Below, in pieces: positions 8,651 through 15,997 of a stretch of 64,000 bases of DNA. The stretch is from Asticcacaulis excentricus CB 48 (lineage in GTDB: Bacteria > Pseudomonadota > Alphaproteobacteria > Caulobacterales > Caulobacteraceae): the NCBI RefSeq assembly GCF_000175215.2, contig NC_014818.1, positions 180,261 to 244,260 of the forward strand, in the 5' to 3' direction. A program made the translations under genes and the position numbers. Below the pieces are notes generated by a model. That model searched no databases. It was not told the origin of the DNA and saw nothing but the letters and a program-made list of their open reading frames with translations. Every line of letters begins with the position of its first letter. The stretch's first letter is position 1.

Positions 8651-9426
8651 GCGACCTCCTAGAGTTCCGGGATATCTGGGTCGAGTACGGTGACAAGATC
8701 GTGCTGGAGCGCGTCAACCTGTCCATCGCTGAAGGCAGCTTCGTTGCCATTACCGGCCCTTCGGGTGCCGGCAAATCGACATTCCTGCGGCTGGCACTCG
8801 GTCAGGAGTCGCCCGCCAAAGGCCAGGTCTTTCTCGACGGCAAGGTGCTGGCGCCGCAATGCGATCCCGATCGCGGCGTCGTCTTCCAGCGCTATTCCGT
8901 CTACCCGCATCTGACCGTCTTGCAAAACGTCCTCCTCGGGCTTGAGTTCGCCAAATCGCCCGTCCTCGGACGTTTATGGGGGAGGGCACGCCGCGATGCG
9001 GTCGCTATCGCGACCGAGATGCTGACTGCCGTCGGGTTGCAGCACAATCTGCACGTTTATCCCAGCGCTCTGTCAGGCGGCATGCAACAACGCCTCGCCA
9101 TCGCCCAGGCATTGGTCAAGCATCCGCGTGTATTGCTTCTCGACGAGCCTTTCGGGGCGCTTGATCCCGAAATACGCCTCGACATGCACGAGCTTATTCT
9201 GAAGCTGTGGGCCGAGCGCCGACTGACCATTCTTATGGTGACGCACGACCTGCCTGAGGCCTTCAAGCTCGGCACGCGCGTACTGCGCATCGACAAACGC
9301 CGGCGCGATCCGCAGGCGCCTCATCGTTACGGCTCGGACATTGTCAGCGACGTAAGCCCTGACAAGGCCGCCGCGTTGCCGGCGGATCTGGCCACCCTCC
9401 TTCTACCTCGCCCGGAAGAGACCTAG
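8647..9426 (+). CDS. ABC transporter ATP-binding protein, NitT/TauT type
   Basis: A 259-residue ATPase starting MSDLLEFRDIWVEYGDK. Walker A is GPSGAGKST (about 37-45), the signature LSGGMQQR is near 141-148, Walker B is VLLLDEPFGALD, and the switch His is in VTHDLPEA. The start at 8647 is supported by the ATGA overlap with the permease stop; a longer in-frame reading from 8449 would lie inside the permease gene and is rejected. It powers uptake of the presumed guanidine/urea-type substrate. Confidence 0.92.
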   Translation: MSDLLEFRDIWVEYGDKIVLERVNLSIAEGSFVAITGPSGAGKSTFLRLALGQESPAKGQVFLDGKVLAPQCDPDRGVVFQRYSVYPHLTVLQNVLLGLEFAKSPVLGRLWGRARRDAVAIATEMLTAVGLQHNLHVYPSALSGGMQQRLAIAQALVKHPRVLLLDEPFGALDPEIRLDMHELILKLWAERRLTILMVTHDLPEAFKLGTRVLRIDKRRRDPQAPHRYGSDIVSDVSPDKAAALPADLATLLLPRPEET

Positions 9427-9428
9427 CG

Positions 9429-9539
9429 ATGTCAGAAAAGCCCATTGCATCTGCAATCTCGCCCCAACATGCCCGCTTGTCACTGGGGCAATGGCTGTTG
9501 TCATTGTGTAGAAAGCTCTTCGCGCGACAGGCATCGTAG
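9429..9539 (+). CDS. Short ORF after the ABC operon, possibly a truncated gene start
   Basis: A 36-codon frame MSEKPIASAIS... that begins 2 bp after the ATPase stop, the spacing expected of a fourth operon gene, then ends at TAG. It may be the surviving 5' end of a gene cut off when the toxin-antitoxin island arrived. The rest of the stretch to 9744 shows no convincing gene, only a weak GCCCG/CGGGC dyad near 9704-9722. Confidence 0.25.
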   Translation: MSEKPIASAISPQHARLSLGQWLLSLCRKLFARQAS

Positions 9540-9744
9540 GCCGAGCTATCCTAAGGCTTATGGTACTGCCCGAGTAGCAAGAAATCTGTCGCGACTACGA
9601 TTTCCGAGATGTCTGCGCCGCCCTATTAGAGGAGCGCAAAGAAACCGCGCATTTCGACACTACGAATTCCCAAACCGGGGACGGCACTCTCGAACGAGAT
9701 AATAGCCCGTGTAATGATCGGGCGGCTTTGCGCTATCGCGCCGT

Positions 9745-10125
9745 TCAGACGTGTGCCTGCCGGGCGTGCGCCCTTAGCCATGATTCAAGCCTATCAAAGG
9801 CAAAGGTATGGGTTTCGTAAAGGGCGACAACGAAATGAATTGTGTCATTAAGTTCAGCGGTTAGTTCATAGCCGTTTAAAATCAAGAAGACGTGCATTGA
9901 TGCGAAGGCCGTTCGCTTGTTGCCGTCGATGAACGGATGGTTTTGTGAAAGACTTTCCCAGAGCGCTGCCGCCTCTGAGACGATGTCAGAGTAATAACCC
10001 GTTTGTGGGCGAAAAAGGGCGGCTTCCAACTGACCCGGGTCTCGCACGCCCTGACCACCTCCATACTCAGCAATTTGAGCGTCATGGATCGTGAGGACGT
10101 CCTCAAGCGAAAGGTAGCGGGTCAC
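9745..10125 (-). CDS. doc: Death-on-curing (Doc) family toxin, Fic fold
   Basis: A 126-residue Doc-type Fic protein. The catalytic motif HPFIDGNKRTA (about residues 62-72) is intact, including the essential His, and the N-terminal SLEDVLTIHDAQIAEYGG is typical. Doc toxins of this kind phosphorylate EF-Tu and stop translation until neutralised. It starts with GTG, overlapping the antitoxin's stop by one base (TAGTG), so toxin translation is coupled to antitoxin translation. An 18-bp palindrome lies before the pair. Assignment is firm at family level; the target is inferred. Confidence 0.9.
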   Translation of the reverse strand: MTRYLSLEDVLTIHDAQIAEYGGGQGVRDPGQLEAALFRPQTGYYSDIVSEAAALWESLSQNHPFIDGNKRTAFASMHVFLILNGYELTAELNDTIHFVVALYETHTFAFDRLESWLRAHARQAHV

Positions 10126-10358
10126 TATTCCGCCAGCTTCTTATACAACGGACCATATTGCCGCATACTGGCTTTCAGCGCATCTTTGACCGAGATGTCA
10201 GGTCGGGGCTTTTGTCTCTCTGCAATTAGGTTGCCAACCGCCTCTTCCAATAGCGACTGCAACTGGCGTCCTTCGACCTTGGCCAGTGCGCGAAGGTCAG
10301 AAAGCAGGGCTCTATCCATCTGGGTTGCAAACTTCTCACGCGAATGCGGCTGGTTCAT
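10125..10358 (-). CDS. Antitoxin partner of Doc, ribbon-helix-helix type
   Basis: A 77-residue protein starting MNQPHSREKFATQMDRALL. The N-terminal half looks like a ribbon-helix-helix DNA-binding unit (KFATQMDRALLSDLRALAKV), and the polar C-terminal tail would wrap the toxin. The start at 10358 is set by AGGAGG seven bases upstream. The frame stays open to 10592, but nothing there looks like part of the same domain. The gene precedes its toxin, the usual order for type II modules, and probably represses its own promoter at the adjacent palindrome. Confidence 0.75.
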   Translation of the reverse strand: MNQPHSREKFATQMDRALLSDLRALAKVEGRQLQSLLEEAVGNLIAERQKPRPDISVKDALKASMRQYGPLYKKLAE

Positions 10359-10382
10359 CTTGGGCCTCCTAGCGACAACCCT

Positions 10383-10400
10383 ATCATGAAATTTCATGAT
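10383..10400. promoter_or_regulatory. 18-bp perfect palindrome upstream of the Doc module
   Basis: ATCATGAAATTTCATGAT is perfectly self-complementary and sits 25 bp upstream of the antitoxin start, where an autoregulatory operator of a toxin-antitoxin operon is expected. Confidence 0.6.
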
Positions 10401-10753
10401 CATCCATGTTCCATTCTCGGCAATCGGTACGTCGGAGACTGCAACACGGTTGTCCGATGGCTTCAATCGGATGGCTAAGCCGCTATTATCATCAAGCGGC
10501 AACTCTGGGCATGGTGACGGCTCGTCAACCCCAATCACCTTGTCACGCAGCGTCAATTTAGTCGACCTGTACGCCTTTAATGCATACGGCATGTAACATA
10601 TATTGGGAGAAATTCGTCGTTGTCCCTAGATGCCCATAGGGTTTGCGACAAAACCGTATCTCGGGCGCAGGATCAGCACGCTGTGTCCCCCCTCTTTCGG
10701 CCATCATCTACTCAACCGTTCGGATCTCGGTCAGTGGGCCCTCAACTCCGGGC
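10401..10753. other. Intergenic stretch without a recognised gene
   Basis: About 350 bp between the Doc module and the next toxin. On the minus strand the antitoxin frame remains open up to 10592 and would read as a plausible but unrecognised peptide (GLAIRLKPSDNRVAVSDVP). It could be a gene remnant fused in frame. Nothing else convincing was seen. Confidence 0.4.
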
Positions 10754-11281
10754 TTACAAGAAACCTCTATCTTGAAAGCTAGGGGAAAAGGTGGCCAATG
10801 GCATTACTAACGTCAGGGGGAGATTTTTGAGCGGTTCGGCGCCGTATGCAGCATACCAGCTCGCAGCACGTTCGTTTTTTGCGTCTATGATGAGCAACGT
10901 TCCCCCAACCTGTTCTGAAGTTCGTAAGCATCTAAGGGCTGCGGCCGCTAGTAGCTGCCCACCCAGCCCTAACCCTGCGACGGAGAGGTCCGTCGCTATC
11001 CGTGCCAACTTGAAGCCCGCGATCTCGTGCCTCGCCAATCCTTTTGCGAGATGTTCTGGGACCTGATCCTGCGATACTGCGGACGGCGTTACCGTGTAGA
11101 AGCCGAGAATCCGTTGTGACTTAGCGTTCTCGATAGCGCAAAAGGTTTTCGACGCGTTTTGCTCATGACTCTGCCGAGCAAATTTCTGCAGAAATTCGTT
11201 CATCTCGGTGTCGCCACAGTTGAATGATTTTCGATCATGCGACTTGGCAATTGGTGCTTCGTGCCACGCCGGGAGGATCAT
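10754..11281 (-). CDS. GNAT acetyltransferase toxin (TacT/AtaT-like)
   Basis: A 175-residue GNAT-family protein of the kind paired with DUF1778 antitoxins. Such toxins acetylate aminoacyl-tRNA and block translation. Typical features are the N-terminal FNCGDTEMNEFLQKFARQ (about 20-37), the acetyl-CoA loop GLGLGGQLLAAAALRC (about 103-118), and ASWYAAYGAEPL near the C-terminus with the catalytic Tyr. Its ATG overlaps the antitoxin stop (ATGA). Family and pairing are clear; the tRNA target is not readable here. Confidence 0.9.
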   Translation of the reverse strand: MILPAWHEAPIAKSHDRKSFNCGDTEMNEFLQKFARQSHEQNASKTFCAIENAKSQRILGFYTVTPSAVSQDQVPEHLAKGLARHEIAGFKLARIATDLSVAGLGLGGQLLAAAALRCLRTSEQVGGTLLIIDAKNERAASWYAAYGAEPLKNLPLTLVMPLATFSPSFQDRGFL

Positions 11282-11556
11282 ATTGCGGACGGCAAAGCTG
11301 CAATAGCGGCCCCCAGTTTTGCATTTGGCTTAGGCGGGTTTTCGAGCAGCTCCAGAACCCGAGCGAAGTCCCGTCTAGAAAGGACGACGGCTTCAGCGGC
11401 TTCAATCACTGAATCTGCTTCTTTCAACGCTGTCTGCATGATGAAGTTGGTGAGGTCCGTATTTTGAATCGCCGCGGCCCGGATCAGCTTGGCTTTTGCT
11501 TCTGGCGACACCCTCAAATGCATTCGCTTATTGTCATCAATGGCTACGCTCGGCAT
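11278..11556 (-). CDS. DUF1778 antitoxin, ribbon-helix-helix
   Basis: A 92-residue DUF1778 protein (MPSVAIDDNKRMHLRVSPEA...) with an N-terminal ribbon-helix-helix and a C-terminal toxin-binding tail (SRRDFARVLELLENPPKPNA). It neutralises the GNAT toxin and should repress the operon. The ATG at 11556 has GGAG six bases upstream, preferred over a GTG four codons earlier. A 16-bp palindrome lies 85 bp upstream. Confidence 0.88.
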   Translation of the reverse strand: MPSVAIDDNKRMHLRVSPEAKAKLIRAAAIQNTDLTNFIMQTALKEADSVIEAAEAVVLSRRDFARVLELLENPPKPNAKLGAAIAALPSAI

Positions 11557-11640
11557 CGGAAGCTCCACACAAATGAATTCTAACTCATTGTATATATAGG
11601 CGGGAGAATGTCAAATTGTACGCCATGAATGCGCACGACG

Positions 11641-11656
11641 CATAATATATATTATG
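11641..11656. promoter_or_regulatory. 16-bp AT-rich palindrome upstream of the GNAT/DUF1778 module
   Basis: CATAATATATATTATG is perfectly self-complementary, in the 157-bp gap between the VapC end and the DUF1778 start. It is likely an operator overlapping the promoter, though such AT palindromes can arise by chance. Confidence 0.4.
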
Positions 11657-11713
11657 AGAAATTGCAGAAGTGATTTAAATCCGCACGATTTTCTAAGAAA
11701 CGGTGTCGCTTAT

Positions 11714-12133
11714 TTAGTTTGCCATCGGGTCGGACGAAAGCCAGTCCTCGCTCCGCAGCCCTTCAACGCGGGAGAACTCACTCAAATTTCCAGTGACAAC
11801 AACCAAGCCTCTGCTTCGGGCATGACCTGCAATTAGTACATCATAAACGCCAATCGGAGTACCCCTACGTTCCAAAGACGCTCGAATGTCTGCTGCGTGG
11901 GCGGCAGCCTCTGACCCAAATGCAATTACCTCCAGCCGCGCAGCAAACTGCTCGACTTTTGTTCGGTTAAAAGCCGGGCGGTCAGACTTTTCAGCACCGT
12001 GTAAAAATTCCGCCAATACTATAGTTGAGATACAAAGCCCATCAGCTTCAGCGTTGAACCGTTCGCGGATAGACTGCGGCCGGTCCCGGAGCACTCTGAT
12101 GCATAGATTTGTATCAAGCATATATCGAAGCAT
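11714..12133 (-). CDS. vapC: VapC-family PIN-domain ribonuclease toxin
   Basis: A 139-residue PIN-domain nuclease. The acidic residues expected to hold Mg2+ are present: Asp7 in MLDTNLCI, the Glu in STIVLAEFLHG (about 42), Asp near 98 in GVYDVLIAGHA, and a further carboxylate region after VVVTGN. VapC toxins cut tRNA or rRNA. Its start overlaps the VapB stop by one base (TAATG). Assignment is firm. Confidence 0.92.
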   Translation of the reverse strand: MLRYMLDTNLCIRVLRDRPQSIRERFNAEADGLCISTIVLAEFLHGAEKSDRPAFNRTKVEQFAARLEVIAFGSEAAAHAADIRASLERRGTPIGVYDVLIAGHARSRGLVVVTGNLSEFSRVEGLRSEDWLSSDPMAN

Positions 12134-12354
12134 TAGAAGCGCTCACGGACTTGTTCGGCCAGTTGGTCGCGCTCGCCAAGATCAATGCCTGGGGCCGCAA
12201 AAAAATCGTCCCAAATGCTGTTAGACGGCACGATGATACGACGCCCCCCTTCCCTCAAAATAGTCACGTCTTTGACGCCTTCCGGAAAAGCCACATCCTT
12301 AGGTAAGCGAACTGCTTGCGAGCGATTCGAATGAAACAAGGTCGTACGGGCCAT
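12133..12354 (-). CDS. vapB: VapB-type antitoxin, AbrB/SpoVT fold
   Basis: A 73-residue antitoxin starting MARTTLFHSNRSQAVRLPKD, the swapped-hairpin AbrB-type DNA-binding sequence typical of VapB, followed by a C-terminal toxin-binding segment (WDDFFAAPGIDLGERDQLAE). The start at 12354 is supported by GAGAGG upstream. It precedes vapC in the same operon. Half-site-like repeats GGATAT occur about 30-50 bp upstream and may be the operator. Confidence 0.9.
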   Translation of the reverse strand: MARTTLFHSNRSQAVRLPKDVAFPEGVKDVTILREGGRRIIVPSNSIWDDFFAAPGIDLGERDQLAEQVRERF

Positions 12355-12465
12355 TATGCACCTCTCAGGAGTGTATCTTAAACTAACCATAACGCGGGAT
12401 ATGTCAATGGGATATACAAAGCAAACATTGTGAGAAATCTGGTGCGATATCAGACGTGATAACAT

Positions 12466-12972
12466 CCATTATCGCGTGTAATATGTGCTAGAAATGTTGT
12501 ATTGATGGTGGCTCGGCTCATCACCAAAGACTAGTCGGTGTTATTCATTTGTCCGCCTAGCGAGGTTTTTGCCTACGGGTTACGGCGTGACCCCTACACC
12601 GTCAGCGATGAAGAACTCGACTGGCTCACTGAGTGCGTAAAGCTCTTGCAGGACACCGTCGCGGCCGGGGCCACAGAGCGCTTAAATCCCGCAAACCTCA
12701 CAAATTAGAGATAGATTACAGACGGATAGCGGCCTCACACCTCAATGAGAACAACGCGCACCTCTCGCGCGCTGCGCATAACGCACTGTAAAATATAGAC
12801 TATCACACAGGATTGCGCCCCAGAAGCCTCTCCGCCTTATTATCCTGCCTCCCCACGTCAAAATAAATGGAGGCATGTTTAAGTGCTTAAATTCAATTAC
12901 TTAAGCCAAAACGGCCTCGCGGCGCAATCACGAGTCTCCCGATTTACCTATGTGCAGACAAACACTTAGGCC
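12466..12972. other. AT-rich accessory stretch with a possible coding remnant
   Basis: About 500 bp with no intact recognisable gene. On the plus strand, 12538-12708 reads as an open frame with protein-like composition (AYGLRRDPYTVSDEELDWL, then TECVKLLQDTVAAG) ending at TAG. It has no ribosome binding site I can see. It may be the tail of a lost gene. Confidence 0.35.
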
Positions 12973-13272
12973 TCACTTGGAGGCATTGCTTTTATCTTGC
13001 ACTAAATCAACCATCTCTTTTTCTTTCGTAAGGACAAAATTCAGAAGAACTAAATTTTCTTTATAAATAAAGGTGTCGCACCAAACATTCTCACACCCAT
13101 CCAGCAAAACAGGATTTTTATCCGATTTGTGATAAATTTCTATAATATCTCTAATATCACCTTTGGAATTAGTAATTATTCTCTCTACATCTCCGCTAAT
13201 GTCTAATTTAGAATAAAATTGATAAATATAAGTTCCGCCCTGGTAATCTAAAACTGCCGTGAAAAAATTCAT
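12973..13272 (-). CDS. Hypothetical protein, AT-rich orphan
   Basis: A 99-residue protein (MNFFTAVLDYQGGTYIYQF...) that I do not recognise. It is rich in Asn, Lys, Ile and Asp, ends in a charged tail, and has no signal peptide or membrane segment. Its base composition is strikingly AT-rich compared with every neighbour, with codons ending mostly in A or T, which points to recent acquisition from a low-GC source. It lies inside the toxin-antitoxin island, between VapBC and the HipBA-like pair. The ribosome binding site (GAAAG) is weak. It may be a defence or immunity-related orphan, but nothing in the sequence proves that. Confidence 0.6.
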   Translation of the reverse strand: MNFFTAVLDYQGGTYIYQFYSKLDISGDVERIITNSKGDIRDIIEIYHKSDKNPVLLDGCENVWCDTFIYKENLVLLNFVLTKEKEMVDLVQDKSNASK

Positions 13273-13425
13273 TTTTTATCTTTCATTGAGTGATTTTCAG
13301 ATTTCTTATAATCAATTTCGGCTTTTCTCACACGCACCCTTACTGAAACCGACTTAGTTATAGTCCTCAAACACTTCGGCGCCATCGGTCCGGGATTAAA
13401 GGCATTGAAAAATTGTAAGCTTCAT

Positions 13426-13450
13426 GCTACATATTTATTTATTTTGTAGC
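13426..13450. promoter_or_regulatory. Dyad upstream of the HipB-like gene
   Basis: GCTACA-N13-TGTAGC lies 15 bp before the HipB-like start, over an AT-rich spacer that could hold the -10 region. It is a candidate autoregulatory operator. Confidence 0.4.
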
Positions 13451-13464
13451 GCGAAGATACCAAA

Positions 13465-13800
13465 ATGCCAACTCCACACAACCCTCCTGCCGCTGTGCGA
13501 CGCGCCATGCGCAAGCTAGGCTCAGACATCCACGATGCCCGTCGGCGTCGTAAGCTTCCCATGGCGGTTGTGGCAGAACGCGCATTCACCTCACGCTCTA
13601 CATTACAGAAAGTCGAGGCTGGCGACACCAATGTCAGTATAGGCATCTACGCCGGGGTATTGCAGGCGCTTGGGCTACTCGACGGGCTGGGCCAAATCGC
13701 TGACATCAGCAATGATAAGGTTGGTCAGGCGCTATCCAGTGCCGACCTGCCAAAGCATGTTCATCTCAAGCGTTCACCCGTATCGTCGCGCAATGAATGA
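13465..13800 (+). CDS. HipB-like XRE-family antitoxin/repressor
   Basis: A 111-residue helix-turn-helix protein. The XRE domain spans about residues 15-75 (DIHDARRRRKLPMAVVAERA for the first helices, TSRSTLQKVEAGDTNVSIG for the recognition helix and after). It overlaps the following HipA-like gene by 8 bp, the standard HipBA arrangement, and should act as DNA-binding antitoxin and repressor of the pair. Confidence 0.85.
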   Translation: MPTPHNPPAAVRRAMRKLGSDIHDARRRRKLPMAVVAERAFTSRSTLQKVEAGDTNVSIGIYAGVLQALGLLDGLGQIADISNDKVGQALSSADLPKHVHLKRSPVSSRNE

Positions 13801-15040
13801 CTTCGAAGTCCATATCGATCTGAATGGCCAAACACGCCCGATCGGATTGGCGCGCAGCAATCGCGTCCGCGGCGCTGAGACCATCCTCTTCGAATATGAG
13901 AACGCATGGCTGGCAGACACCGACAGGTTCTCGCTGGAGCCCGCCCTCGTTCTGAGCCGCGGCACCTTCGCACCTCCTGTGGGATTGGCGACCTTCGGCT
14001 CGATCGGTGACTCTGCCCCCGACACCTGGGGTCGGCGCCTGATGCAACGCGCCGAGCGCCGCATGGCGGAACGCGAAGGAAGGGCTGTGCGTACGCTGAC
14101 GGAGAGTGACTACCTGCTGGGTGTCGCCGACGAGACTCGACTAGGCGCGTTACGCTTCCGGCGAGCAGAGAATGAGACATTCCAGGCGCCAATCCGCGCC
14201 GGTGTGCCGGACCTGATCGACCTTGGCCGGCTACTCCAAGTCACCGAGCGCATTCTCCGCGATGAGGACACGGACGAAGATCTCCAACTGATTTTCGCGC
14301 CCGGATCTTCCCTTGGTGGCGCGCGACCGAAAGCGTCAGTGATTGATCAGCATGGCCACCTTTCGATCGCCAAGTTCCCAAAGGAGACCGACGACTACAG
14401 CATGGAAACCTGGGAGGAGATCGCATTGCGTCTGGCCGGCCAGGCTGGCATTGCCACGCCTCAGCACGAACTCATCGAGGTCGCCGGCAAAAGGGTTATG
14501 CTATCGCGCAGGTTTGATCGGAACGGCGCAATCCGGATTCCATTCTTATCAGCAATGGCAATGATGGGCGCCAAGGACGGTGAACGTGGTAGTTACCCGG
14601 AGATAGTCGATGCACTCGCGGAACATGGCGCCCAAGGGAAGACAGACGCCCACGCCCTTTATCGGCGCGTGGTTTTCAACGTGCTGATCTCCAATGTCGA
14701 TGATCACCTGCGCAACCACGGCTTCCTATGGCTGGGTAAAGCGGGATGGTCACTCTCGCCTGCCTACGATCTGAATCCGGTGCCTACCGACCTTAAAGCA
14801 CGCGTCCTGACAACAAACATCGACCTTGATGAGGGCACCTGCTCACTCGATCTGCTTGAACAGGCCTCCGAGTATTTCGCCCTAACGCTGGAACAAGCGC
14901 GGGCGATCATAAAAGAGGTCGCAACAGTAACGGCAACATGGCGTGACACCGCCAGGGACGTCGGCGCGCGCTCGGCCGAGGTCAATCGCATGGCCAGCGC
15001 TTTCGAGCACGACGACTTGGCGCGGGCCCTAGCCTTATGA
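13793..15040 (+). CDS. HipA-family Ser/Thr kinase toxin
   Basis: A 415-residue HipA-type kinase. Recognised parts are the N-terminal HipA domain (about 1-115), the loop GSSLGGARPK (171-180) corresponding to the ejectable loop with the autophosphorylated Ser, the catalytic loop NVDDHLRNHG (301-310), and the metal-binding SPAYDLNP (322-329). The start at 13793 (MNDFEVHIDL) is chosen because it gives the normal family length and the 8-bp overlap with the antitoxin. HipA kinases phosphorylate aminoacyl-tRNA synthetases and induce growth arrest. All key residues appear intact, so it is likely active. Confidence 0.9.
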   Translation: MNDFEVHIDLNGQTRPIGLARSNRVRGAETILFEYENAWLADTDRFSLEPALVLSRGTFAPPVGLATFGSIGDSAPDTWGRRLMQRAERRMAEREGRAVRTLTESDYLLGVADETRLGALRFRRAENETFQAPIRAGVPDLIDLGRLLQVTERILRDEDTDEDLQLIFAPGSSLGGARPKASVIDQHGHLSIAKFPKETDDYSMETWEEIALRLAGQAGIATPQHELIEVAGKRVMLSRRFDRNGAIRIPFLSAMAMMGAKDGERGSYPEIVDALAEHGAQGKTDAHALYRRVVFNVLISNVDDHLRNHGFLWLGKAGWSLSPAYDLNPVPTDLKARVLTTNIDLDEGTCSLDLLEQASEYFALTLEQARAIIKEVATVTATWRDTARDVGARSAEVNRMASAFEHDDLARALAL

Positions 15041-15275
15041 CGCGAACCTGTTGAGTTTCGCTAAAAAATGACCCCTTGAGAGCCGAAGTTTTCATTTCAT
15101 ATTGACCCTCGTTTTTGTGACGGACCCGTTACACGATAAGGGTAGACTTGGGTCAATCCGTGGCGAACAGGCAGGGTTAAGCTCAGGTGAAAATCAACAC
15201 CTTACTACCATCTGGTGTACGCTCAAAATCCGTAAGGGTGGGGGTTATGTGCTTACGACCTCACGGACAAGTGAA

Positions 15276-15908
15276 CTATGCTGACCGGTGAGCCGCAAGA
15301 AAAACACCGACCGCCGCCTGACAATATGACGATATCACATCGTCGCGCTGCGCCGTTTCAGGGTCGAAACGGGCAATATAATGCAGGTCAGCGCCCTTAA
15401 ACAGCGCGGCGAACAGGCGCGCTGATTGTTTGGGATCGGGAACCGACAGAGCCTGCTTATCGTGCAGATTGCGCAACAAATCTTCTATTTGGCCGACAAA
15501 CCTCTGCGGTCCGGCCTCATAGTACAACCGGCTCAATGCTAACTGATTAGTGGTGTCAGACATGATCATGGCTTCCATGCTTTTCACGTCTTCACTCAGC
15601 AAAAGGCGTAGCAGGCTGTTCCCCACAGCCTGCAACTGCTCCTCTGCCGTTCCTTTTACACCCTCGAATAAATATCCAGGCGCCAAGTCCTGGCACCGCG
15701 TAGTAATCGCGGCGCTGAACAACGCCTCCTTGCTATTGAAGTGCCTGTAAATGCTTAGCTTTGATATCTTGGCTTCGCGCGCAACCTTATCCATTGTCGT
15801 CGCCTGGAAGCCGAACTCGCTAAACAGAGCACAGGCAACGTCGACGATTTTTGCATGCAGGTCCTGATTGACAGGCCGCCCGCGACGTCCGGTCATTTTT
15901 TCAGTCAT
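15276..15908 (-). CDS. TetR-family repressor of the efflux operon
   Basis: A 210-residue TetR protein. The helix-turn-helix is at about residues 16-60 (IVDVACALFSEFGFQATTMD, then AREAKISKLSIYRHFNSKEA), and the C-terminal domain resembles the AcrR/TetR_C type that senses lipophilic compounds. It is divergent from the RND efflux operon, with two GATAC-type dyads in the 89-bp gap, so it most likely represses both itself and the pump until an inducer binds. An alternative start is the Met at codon 5. Confidence 0.9.
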   Translation of the reverse strand: MTEKMTGRRGRPVNQDLHAKIVDVACALFSEFGFQATTMDKVAREAKISKLSIYRHFNSKEALFSAAITTRCQDLAPGYLFEGVKGTAEEQLQAVGNSLLRLLLSEDVKSMEAMIMSDTTNQLALSRLYYEAGPQRFVGQIEDLLRNLHDKQALSVPDPKQSARLFAALFKGADLHYIARFDPETAQRDDVISSYCQAAVGVFLAAHRSA

Positions 15909-15917
15909 AGAAATATT

Positions 15918-15967
15918 GATACTTGACAGTATCCAAATTTTGGCGCTTTACGATACTCATTGGTATC
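15918..15967 (+). promoter_or_regulatory. Paired TetR operators overlapping the efflux promoter
   Basis: Two 16-bp dyads, GATACTTGACAGTATC (15918-15933) and GATACTCATTGGTATC (15952-15967), share GATACT at one end and GTATC at the other. The first contains a consensus -35 TTGACA (15924-15929), and the second overlaps a plausible -10 around 15949. Binding at both would block transcription of the pump. Confidence 0.65.
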
Positions 15968-15997
15968 AAATAGCTCAGTTGTTGGATAAAAGTCAAC

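Noticed and set aside
9445..9702. 85-codon plus-strand frame after the ABC operon
   Set aside because: Composition is Arg/Cys rich and irregular, there is no ribosome binding site and no recognisable pattern. It overlaps the short in-operon frame that I list with low confidence.
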